Shown: piece after piece, positions 7,062-12,426 of the stretch
Layout of the letters: each line of letters begins with the position of its first letter
Numbering within the stretch: the first letter of the stretch is position 1
NCBI GenBank assembly: GCA_035693105.1
Contig: DASSHC010000458.1
Location: forward strand, 1 to 12,642
Source of the DNA: DASSHC01 sp035693105
GTDB taxonomy: Bacteria > Chloroflexota > Chloroflexia > Thermomicrobiales > Thermomicrobiaceae
Direction: 5' to 3'
Length of the DNA stretch: 12,642 nucleotides
The notes under the pieces: model-generated
Databases searched by the model: none
Told to the model about the DNA's origin: nothing
Seen by the model: only the letters and a program-made list of their open reading frames with translations
Made by a program: the position numbers and the translations under genes

Positions 7062-8855
7062 ATGGCAACCACCTGGCATGGGCATGGGCACGAGGCCGCT
7101 GTTGAGCGACCGATCCTCGACGACATCTCGCTGGCCGAGCCCTGGGCGCTGCTGGAGCGCTTCAGCAGCCTGGTCCGGCTCTCCGGCAGCCCGCAGGAGG
7201 CCGAGGCGGCCGCCTACATCACCGGCAAGCTCTCCCAGTGGGGCGTGCCCTACCGGGTGCACCACCCAGTGACGCTGATCAGCCTGCCTGGCCCGGCCAG
7301 CCTGCGCACGCTCGGCCCCAATGGGCGCTCGTTCAGCGTCAAGACCTCCTCATTTTCACCCTCGACCAACGGTGAGGAGATCACTGGCGAGCTGGTCTAC
7401 GTGCCGGGCCGCCAGGCGCAGGCCATCGGCGACCTCTTCAGCGGCGCGCCGAGCGCCATCGGCGCGCAGGACCTGCGCGGCAAGGTGGTGATGACCGAGG
7501 GGCTGGGCATCGCCGCGCGCGGGCTCGATCTGGCCGGCTCCGGCGCCATCGCGGCGCTCTTCATCAACCCCGGCCAGCGCATCCACGAGGGGATCACCAC
7601 CACCAATTGGGGCGCGCCCGAGCTCGGCGCCCAGGGCCGCACACCGCCGGTGCCGGTCTTCGGTATCAACCACCCCGACGGCGAGGCGCTCAAGACCATG
7701 CTGGCGGCGGGGCCGGTGCGGTTGGCGCTGGCCAACCAGGTCGATACCGGCTGGCGCCCGATCCCGGTGATCGTGGCCGAGATCGCCGGCAGCCAGGCCG
7801 CCGACGAGTTCGTCCTCTTCCACGGCCACCTCGACTCCTGGCACGTCGGCATCGGCGACAACGCCACCGGCGACGCCACCCTGCTGGAGGTGGCCCGCGT
7901 GTTCCACCAGCACCGCGAGCACCTGGCGCGCACGCTGCGCGTCGCCTGGTGGTCCGGCCACTCGCACGGGCGCTACGCCGGCAGCACCTGGTACGCGCAG
8001 GAGTTCGCCCAGGACCTGGTGGCCAACTGCGTGGCGCACGTCAACTGCGACTCGCCCGGCTGCCGCTGGGCGACCGAGTACCGCGACGTCTACGCCATGG
8101 CCGAGGCGGCCGGGTTGGTCAAGGCGGCGGTCAAGGACGTCACCGGACAGGCCGCTGCCACCGAGCCGCCGCTGCGAGCCGGCGACATCTCCTTCAACAA
8201 CCTCGGCATCAGCACCTGCTTCATGCTCTCCTCGACCATGCCGCTGGCGCTGGCCCACGAGAAGGGCTACTACGGGGTTGGCGGCTGCGGCGGCAACATC
8301 GCCTGGCACACCGAGGACGACACCATGGAGATCGCCGACCGCGACAACCTGCTGCGCGACATGCGCGTCTACGCCGCCACACTGGTGCGCCTGCTCAACG
8401 CGCCGCTCTACCCGCTCGACTACCGCGCCACCGTGGACCAGATCGTGGCGATCGTCGAGCGCCTGCAGCAGGCGGCTGGAGAGAAGTTCGACTTCGCGGC
8501 ATCGCTGCGGGCCGCTAGCGATCTGCGCGCCACGCTCGACCGCTTCTACGACGAGTCGGCGGAGCTGAGCGAGCGCGAGGCCGACGACCCGGTGGTGCGC
8601 CAGGCGAACGCGACCCAGCGCCTGCTGGCGCGCTCGCTGGTGACGACGGTCTACAGCCAGGACGGCCGCTTCCGCCAGGATCCGGCGCACACCTATCCGC
8701 CGTTGCCGGAGCTGGCCCCGGCCGCCGAGTTGGCCGAAGTGGCGCCGGGCAGCGACCGCCACCACGTGCTGCGGGTCCATCTGGCGCGCGGCCAGAACCG
8801 CCTGGTCTGGGCCCTGCGCCAGGCCGAGCACCGCATCGCCGAGCGGATCTCGTGA
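7062..8855 (+). CDS. M28-like peptidase with PA-type insert, atypical metal-site motif
   Basis: A 597-residue protein with the layout of M28 zinc aminopeptidases carrying a protease-associated (PA) region at about 85-225. Recognisable M28 elements are His256 and Asp258 (FHGHLDSW), Asp266 (GIGDNATGDAT), Asp330 (VNCDSPG) and His416 (WHTEDDTME). The usual adjacent Glu pair in the WGAEExGLxGS block is absent; that position reads WWSGHSHGRYAGS (residues about 297-308), with His300 and His302. The activity is therefore uncertain: a variant peptidase or a related hydrolase. About 150 further C-terminal residues are helical and unassigned. No signal peptide is visible. An open frame extends far upstream antisense to the binding-protein gene, but AAGGAG at 7050-7055 and the domain start fix ATG 7062. 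It is divergent from the peptide operon, sharing the 6714-7061 region. Confidence 0.85.
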   Translation: MATTWHGHGHEAAVERPILDDISLAEPWALLERFSSLVRLSGSPQEAEAAAYITGKLSQWGVPYRVHHPVTLISLPGPASLRTLGPNGRSFSVKTSSFSPSTNGEEITGELVYVPGRQAQAIGDLFSGAPSAIGAQDLRGKVVMTEGLGIAARGLDLAGSGAIAALFINPGQRIHEGITTTNWGAPELGAQGRTPPVPVFGINHPDGEALKTMLAAGPVRLALANQVDTGWRPIPVIVAEIAGSQAADEFVLFHGHLDSWHVGIGDNATGDATLLEVARVFHQHREHLARTLRVAWWSGHSHGRYAGSTWYAQEFAQDLVANCVAHVNCDSPGCRWATEYRDVYAMAEAAGLVKAAVKDVTGQAAATEPPLRAGDISFNNLGISTCFMLSSTMPLALAHEKGYYGVGGCGGNIAWHTEDDTMEIADRDNLLRDMRVYAATLVRLLNAPLYPLDYRATVDQIVAIVERLQQAAGEKFDFAASLRAASDLRATLDRFYDESAELSEREADDPVVRQANATQRLLARSLVTTVYSQDGRFRQDPAHTYPPLPELAPAAELAEVAPGSDRHHVLRVHLARGQNRLVWALRQAEHRIAERIS

Positions 8856-8885
8856 GGCGTGCACTCATCCCGTAGCACCGGGGAG

Positions 8886-8945
8886 CCCTCACCCCCCGCC
8901 CTCTCCGGACGGAGCCGTGCGCGGGAGAGGGGTTGGGGTCAGGGC
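8886..8945. repeat. GC-rich hairpin repeat in second convergent junction
   Basis: CCCTCTCC (8899-8906) pairs with GGAGAGGG (8924-8931) around a 17-base loop. Outer flanks CCCTCACCCC and GGGGTCAGGG pair imperfectly. The right half (8923-8945) closely resembles 1476-1498, so both convergent junctions carry members of one repeat family. It lies between the stop of the M28-like gene (8855) and the end of the helix-turn-helix gene (8968), and may serve as a transcript end. No T-tract is present. Confidence 0.6.
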
Positions 8946-8967
8946 TGCCCGGGCGTGGGTTCGCCCC

Positions 8968-9186
8968 CTATCGTCCTCGACGCGGGAAGTTGCGCAGCCA
9001 GGCGAGCGCGTCCTCGCGGCGGATGTCGACGATGTGGTGGTCGACCACGAAGGCCTGGAGCTGGCCGTTGCGCACCGCTTCGCGGACGACGTAGGGCGAC
9101 AACTCCAGCAGCTGCGCCAGCTCGTCGACGGTGAAGTGCTCCCGCAGCATCAGGTCCGCTGGTGGCTCAGAATGTCGGCGATCCAT
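8968..9186 (-). CDS. small excisionase-type helix-turn-helix protein
   Basis: A 72-residue protein of the MerR/excisionase-like helix-turn-helix family. The core runs from about residue 18: FTVDELAQLLELSPYVVREAVRNG is the HTH, and the following LQAFVVDHHIVDIRREDALAWL is the strand-plus-helix wing of these single-domain DNA binders. ATG 9186 has GGGAGG (plus strand 9194-9199) 7 nt upstream. It follows the FTR1-type permease by 79 nt on the same strand and may be cotranscribed with it. There is no integrase or recombinase nearby, so a phage excision role is not supported; a small transcription regulator, possibly of the permease, is the simplest reading. The target is unknown. Confidence 0.8.
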   Translation of the reverse strand: MDRRHSEPPADLMLREHFTVDELAQLLELSPYVVREAVRNGQLQAFVVDHHIVDIRREDALAWLRNFPRRGR

Positions 9187-9265
9187 AGCTCTACCTCCCG
9201 AATCCGCGACCCAGCCGCATTGTAGCGCGCCGGGCGCCCGCCGGGATACGGATGGTGGAGAGGCG

Positions 9266-10243
9266 CTAGCCCTCGGCGGAGGCTGGGAGCGGCTGGCGCA
9301 GCGACAGGACGCGCCAGCGCGCCGCGACGTAGGAGCCGAGCACCAGGCAGGCCGCCAGCGCCTGCGCCGAGAGCCCCTCGACGGTGGGGAAGGCGGCGAA
9401 CCAGACGCCGGCCCAGGCCGGCAGCGGCAGGCCGACGGTGCTGGTCGCGATCCAGCCCGCCTGCTGCAACTCCTGCACGCTCTCGCCGACCATGACGACC
9501 AGCACCACCCCCAGCAGCACGCCGGTCAGCACCAGCATGCGCTTGTAGGGCAGGTGACGGTGCGCCGCGAAGGTCAGCACGGCCACCACGGCCGTCAGGC
9601 TCAGCCCGATCAGCACGCCGCCGAGCACCGTCTGGGAGTCCGAGCGCAGCCGCAGGCTCTGCAGGAAGAGGACGATCTCGAAGCCCTCGCGGTAGACGGC
9701 GCTGAAGCCGAGCAGCGCCAGCCCGAGAAGGGTCGCGGCGCGGCGGTCGGTCGCGGCGGAGCGCAGCAGCTCGCGCCGCCGCTTGTTGTGGTTGGCGATC
9801 CAGCCGGTCCAGTAGATGCGGTGGAAGAACCAGTTCATGATGACGAGCAGCACGGCGATCGCCAGCAGCCCGGTGGCCGCCTGCACGTCGAGCGCCGGGG
9901 CGTCGATGGCCGAGATGAGCGCGACCACGATGAACCAGGTGGCGAGCGAAGCCAGCAAGGCCACGCCGGCCCCGGCCGCGATCGGGCGCCAGTAGCGCCC
10001 CGGTCCACGCGTCAGCCCGGCGGTGACCGCCGCCAGCACCAGGATCGCCTCCAGCCCCTCGCGGAAGACCAGGATGCCGCTGTCGACGATCACCGCGTGG
10101 CGGCTGAGGTTGGCTTGCGCCGGATCGGGCGCGCCGGCGGCGGTCACGCCTTGCCAGATCAGCACCGAGACGACGGCCAGCGCCGCCAGCCCCAGCAGCA
10201 GGGCGCGGTAGCTCAGGCGCGGCAGGGCGGTAATCAGGCGCAT
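9266..10243 (-). CDS. FTR1-family high-affinity iron permease (EfeU-like)
   Basis: A 325-residue integral membrane protein of the FTR1/EfeU family, which imports ferric iron or iron released by a partner oxidase. It has two copies of the diagnostic REXLE iron-binding motif: REGLE at 61-65 and REGFE at 185-189, each in a membrane helix. The SVQELQQAGW segment (about 255-264) is also typical. About seven hydrophobic segments are seen, the first at about 13-30. ATG 10243 has AGGAGG (plus strand 10249-10254) 5 nt upstream. No EfeO or EfeB partner, multicopper oxidase or cupredoxin gene is adjacent, unlike classical efeUOB operons. The only same-strand neighbour downstream is a small HTH gene. A promoter and leader hairpins lie upstream. 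Confidence 0.92.
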   Translation of the reverse strand: MRLITALPRLSYRALLLGLAALAVVSVLIWQGVTAAGAPDPAQANLSRHAVIVDSGILVFREGLEAILVLAAVTAGLTRGPGRYWRPIAAGAGVALLASLATWFIVVALISAIDAPALDVQAATGLLAIAVLLVIMNWFFHRIYWTGWIANHNKRRRELLRSAATDRRAATLLGLALLGFSAVYREGFEIVLFLQSLRLRSDSQTVLGGVLIGLSLTAVVAVLTFAAHRHLPYKRMLVLTGVLLGVVLVVMVGESVQELQQAGWIATSTVGLPLPAWAGVWFAAFPTVEGLSAQALAACLVLGSYVAARWRVLSLRQPLPASAEG

Positions 10244-10254
10244 CGATCCCTCCT

Positions 10255-10281
10255 GGACAGCTGTCCCGGCTCGAACCGGAC
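10255..10281 (-). promoter_or_regulatory. overlapping palindromes in FTR1 leader, abutting the ribosome site
   Basis: GGACAGCTGTCC (10255-10266) is a perfect 12-bp palindrome that touches the AGGAGG site at 10249-10254. Overlapping it, GTCCCGG (10263-10269) and CCGGAC (10276-10281) pair with one bulge around CTCGAA. In RNA the two stems share the same GGAC, so they exclude one another. It could be an operator or a translation switch. Function is inferred only. Confidence 0.35.
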
Positions 10282-10320
10282 ATCCGATCGCGGCGAATCC
10301 CGAGTAAATCCGTCGGGGTT

Positions 10321-10350
10321 ACGATAACAAGCGCCGCGCCCGGTTGTCAA
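10321..10350 (-). promoter_or_regulatory. promoter for FTR1-type permease gene
   Basis: On the minus strand a perfect TTGACA (10350-10345) and TATCGT (10326-10321) are 18 nt apart. The -10 matches TATAAT in four of six bases. It lies 32 nt beyond the stop of the dehydrogenase gene and gives a leader of about 70 nt. This supports separate transcription of the permease from the upstream dehydrogenase. Confidence 0.5.
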
Positions 10351-10381
10351 CTACTCGCGCGGCAGGGTGCGGACGGCTGCG

Positions 10382-11146
10382 CTACTGCGCGACGTAGCCG
10401 CCATCCATGGTGATCGCCTGGCCGGTGACGAAGGTCGCGCCCTCGGAGCAGAGCCAGACGACGGCGCCGGCCACCTCCTCGGGCGTGCCGAGCCGCCCCA
10501 TTGGGTGCGCCGCGACCAGTTGGGCTTCCATCTCGGGGTTGCCGGTCAGGCCGCTATCGACCAGCGGCGTGTGGATGAAGCCGGGGCAGACGGCATTGAC
10601 CCGAATGCCCTGCTGGGCGTACTCCAGCGCCGCCGTCTGAGTCAAGCCGAGCACACCGTGCTTGCTGGCGACGTAGGCGGGGGCGGTGCGAAAGCCGACC
10701 AGGCCGAGGATCGAGGCGTTGTTGACGATGTTCCCCCCGCCCTGCGCCAGCATCTGGCGCAGCTCGTACTTCATGCAGAGCCAGGTGCCGGTCAGATTGA
10801 TCCCGAGCACGCGGTTCCAATCCTCCGGCGTGTAGTCGGCCGTCAGCGCCGCCGCCCCGCCGATGCCGGCGTTGTTGAAGGCGCAGTCGAGCCGGCCGAA
10901 GGTCGCCACCGCGTGCGCGACCATGGCCTCGACCTGGTCCGGCCGCGCGATGTCGGCCTGGATGAAGCTCGCCTCGCCACCGCCACCCTGCTGCCCGATC
11001 AGCCGGACGGTCTCCTGCCCGCCGGCCACGTCGACGTCGGCCGCCACCACCCGCGCGCCGTCCTGGGCGAAGGCCAGCGCGGCGGCCCGGCCAATGCCCG
11101 AGCCCGCCCCGGTGATCAGCGCGACGCGATTGGTATTCTTCGCCAT
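10382..11146 (-). CDS. short-chain dehydrogenase/reductase (classical SDR)
   Basis: A 254-residue classical SDR, a soluble NAD(P)-dependent oxidoreductase of standard length. The cofactor motif TGAGSGIG lies at 12-19, and Asp37 after the second strand favours NAD(H). NNAG is at 91-94, and the catalytic set is Asn117, Ser145 (VNNAS), Tyr158 and Lys162 (YVASK). The C-terminal TGQAITMDGG motif is typical of glucose-1-dehydrogenase or 3-oxoacyl-ACP-reductase-like members. The substrate cannot be deduced. The open frame reaches 11290, but ATG 11146 is chosen because the Rossmann strand follows at once and AAGGAGG (plus strand 11155-11161) lies 8 nt upstream. No linked pathway genes are visible, so it looks like a single-gene unit. 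Confidence 0.92.
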   Translation of the reverse strand: MAKNTNRVALITGAGSGIGRAAALAFAQDGARVVAADVDVAGGQETVRLIGQQGGGGEASFIQADIARPDQVEAMVAHAVATFGRLDCAFNNAGIGGAAALTADYTPEDWNRVLGINLTGTWLCMKYELRQMLAQGGGNIVNNASILGLVGFRTAPAYVASKHGVLGLTQTAALEYAQQGIRVNAVCPGFIHTPLVDSGLTGNPEMEAQLVAAHPMGRLGTPEEVAGAVVWLCSEGATFVTGQAITMDGGYVAQ

Positions 11147-11150
11147 GCCC

Positions 11151-11170
11151 TCAGCCTCCTTCAGCCTCCT
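11151..11170. repeat. tandem duplication of the SDR ribosome-binding segment
   Basis: The 10-mer TCAGCCTCCT occurs twice head to tail (11151-11160 and 11161-11170); on the coding strand each copy carries AGGAGG. The copy nearest the ATG, 8 nt away, is well placed for initiation. The second AGGAGG is 18 nt away and may act as a standby ribosome site or simply be a slippage duplication. Confidence 0.6.
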
Positions 11171-11221
11171 CCAGCCACCGCGATCTTTCTGGAGTCGCGC
11201 GGCTCTCGCCAACGCCGGGCG

Positions 11222-11273
11222 CACACCTGCAGGCGCGGTGCCGTCGCTGGCGGCAGCGAGAACTTGTGGCCGA
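11222..11273. repeat. direct repeat copy A (pairs with 12291-12343)
   Basis: This 52-base segment matches 12291-12343 in the same orientation: 25 of the first 30 bases, a short variable stretch with one indel, and then an identical 15-mer AGAACTTGTGGCCGA (11259-11273). It lies 34 nt past the stop of the retropepsin-like gene. The rest of 11171-11306 contains no recognised gene. Confidence 0.6.
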
Positions 11274-11306
11274 GAACGATGAGAGCCCAACGGGCGCGAT
11301 CGCGGG

Positions 11307-11699
11307 CTACGGATCGATGAGCGTCAGAAGTTGGTCCGCGAGGTGGTAGCGGATCTCGGTGTAGTTGCGGAAGAAATCGAAGCCGAGCAGCACGTCTAGC
11401 TCATTCGAAAGGGACACCGGACTGATGCGCACCGTGATGTTTGGAATGCGCTGCCGCTGGATTGATAGGTCTTGCAGCAGCACGTGATGCTGGTCGAGCC
11501 GTCGTACTGCGTCCAGGTACAGGAGATCGCCGACTGCTCGTCGGCTGATGAGCGATTGGGGCACACCGGGGTTGATCGTGGCGTCCCAAACAATATCTAA
11601 TCCTACGGCAAGCCGAACAACCGGGTAGGGCTGGCCCGCCTTTCGCAAACTTGGCAGAAATTCGAGGCGAATACGGACATCGCCAATGTCACCGGGCAT
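11307..11699 (-). CDS. small retropepsin-like (clan AA) protein, active-site Asp replaced
   Basis: A 130-residue protein resembling single-domain retropepsin-like aspartic proteases, which act as homodimers with one Asp per chain. The fold signature is seen at TINPGVPQSLIS (41-52), matching the usual hydrophobic-DTGA-xxSLIS block, and at LLGFDFFRNYTEIRYHLADQLLTLI (104-128), matching the C-terminal LGxDFL strand-turn. The catalytic D-T/S-G reads N43-P44-G45, so proteolysis may be lost and a binding or structural role is possible. ATG 11699 has only a weak GAGAGG upstream. It lies 30 nt behind the EWV-protein gene and is probably translated from the same message. Codon choice is less GC-biased than in the metabolic genes. 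The fold call is moderate because it rests on two short motifs. Confidence 0.65.
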   Translation of the reverse strand: MPGDIGDVRIRLEFLPSLRKAGQPYPVVRLAVGLDIVWDATINPGVPQSLISRRAVGDLLYLDAVRRLDQHHVLLQDLSIQRQRIPNITVRISPVSLSNELDVLLGFDFFRNYTEIRYHLADQLLTLIDP

Positions 11700-11729
11700 T
11701 GGCCCTCTCAGACGCGTCGCACACTAGCT

Positions 11730-12095
11730 CTAGCTCTCCGTGTGTGGAGGAGACGAAATGAGACAGACCACCGGTACTGCCTTGAAGATGTAATAGGGTC
11801 CAGCGTCAGGGTCCCGTCGACGCAGAGCAGAAGGTGGTCGCGCACGCAGGGCCGTTGAGACATCTCCCCGGTGTGGCGAGTGCGCGAGAATCAACCCTCC
11901 GGATGGATCAGCGCGCTCGTCGTACTCGCGCACCTGCATCAGAACCCATTCTCCGGCATAGCGCACTCTGGCTTCCTCAACCGAGAGAACGAGTGGCTGC
12001 GGTTCGACCGCGTCGCCGGTGCCGGTGCGATTCTCGGTGTGCCGAACCCCGTAGCGCCTGGGGCTGCGGATCCGGTATCTGCTGCTTCCGCTCAC
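11730..12095 (-). CDS. hypothetical 'EWV' protein, partner of retropepsin-like gene
   Basis: About 121 residues, family not firmly recognised. After a basic, poorly structured N-terminus (1-35) comes a compact domain: LSVEEARVRYAGEWVLMQVREYDERADPSGG continuing into LILAHSP (about 37-74), a variable Arg-rich loop, and YYIFKAVPVV (101-110). The order EWV, then a small beta element with LAHSP, then a YxF strand recalls small proteins often found next to retropepsin-like genes in Chloroflexota and cyanobacteria, similar in style to DUF5678; this is from memory and not verified. An open frame reaches a TTG at 12131, but GTG 12095 is preferred because GGAG (12101-12104) is 5 nt upstream. The next gene follows after 30 nt. 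A CRP-type palindrome lies 42-57 nt upstream of the start. Confidence 0.55.
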   Translation of the reverse strand: MSGSSRYRIRSPRRYGVRHTENRTGTGDAVEPQPLVLSVEEARVRYAGEWVLMQVREYDERADPSGGLILAHSPHRGDVSTALRARPPSALRRRDPDAGPYYIFKAVPVVCLISSPPHTES

Positions 12096-12136
12096 ATCGT
12101 CTCCAGCCGCCTCATGCCTGCTCGTTTTCAAGTCAA

Positions 12137-12152
12137 TGTGACGAACGTCACA
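12137..12152. promoter_or_regulatory. perfect CRP/FNR-type palindrome upstream of the EWV/retropepsin pair
   Basis: TGTGACGAACGTCACA fits TGTGA-N6-TCACA exactly, with 7-base arms around a central AA. This is the consensus bound by CRP/GlxR-type cAMP receptor proteins. On the minus strand it is followed at once by TTGACT (12136-12131), a possible -35 hexamer; no good -10 is seen. Its place 42 nt before GTG 12095 suggests control of that pair. No CRP gene is in the window. Confidence 0.55.
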
Positions 12153-12290
12153 GGCTCGATCTGAAAAAGCGACACGCCCGCGGTTCCCGCCGCCCGTGCA
12201 AAATGCCTCGGCAACAGGCCCATCCTAGCGACCGGACGGAATTGGGGCAAGTGCCGATCCGACTGCGATTCGGCCGGCCGCCGTTCTCCA

Positions 12291-12343
12291 CCCACCAGCA
12301 GACGCGCTGCCTTCGCTGGCACGCGCTCAGAACTTGTGGCCGA
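12291..12343. repeat. direct repeat copy B (pairs with 11222-11273)
   Basis: The second copy of the imperfect direct repeat, same orientation, sharing the 15-mer AGAACTTGTGGCCGA at 12329-12343. Its right end overlaps the last codons of the oxidoreductase remnant. The stretch 12153-12290 between the CRP-type site and this copy shows no gene. Confidence 0.6.
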
Positions 12344-12425
12344 AGTCGGTGGAGAAGCTGTACTCGTCGGAGCTCCAGGGCTCGCGCCAGGTCTCGCCCT
12401 GGAAGCGGCTGGCGCGGAAGGGCCG
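12327..12425 (-). pseudogene. remnant resembling C-terminus of a FAD oxidoreductase
   Basis: Read on the minus strand, in a different frame from the adjacent hsdR, this codes RPFRASRFQGETWREPW, then SSDEYSFSTDFGHKF and a stop. It resembles the tail of the oxidoreductase at 72-1256, which has TPFRASRFAEGQPWIDEHDY before its end: PFRASRF is identical and PW...DE...Y is shared. It has no start and no FAD domain, so it looks like a severed gene end just downstream of the hsdR stop. The last codons lie in direct repeat copy B. The match is short and by eye. Confidence 0.45.
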
Positions 12426-12426
12426 T

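Noticed and set aside
7356..8864. Minus-strand open frame of 502 codons over the M28-like gene
   Set aside because: Low-complexity Arg/Ala/Val-rich shadow translation with no motifs; the plus strand holds the M28 landmarks.
8968..9186. Prophage or integrative element marked by an excisionase
   Set aside because: Only the HTH fold type is shared with excisionases; no integrase, att-like repeat or phage gene is nearby.
9131..10327. Plus-strand open frame of 398 codons over the FTR1-type gene
   Set aside because: Its Arg/Gln/Asp-rich translation is the usual antisense of a membrane protein; REXLE motifs and hydrophobic segments are on the minus strand.
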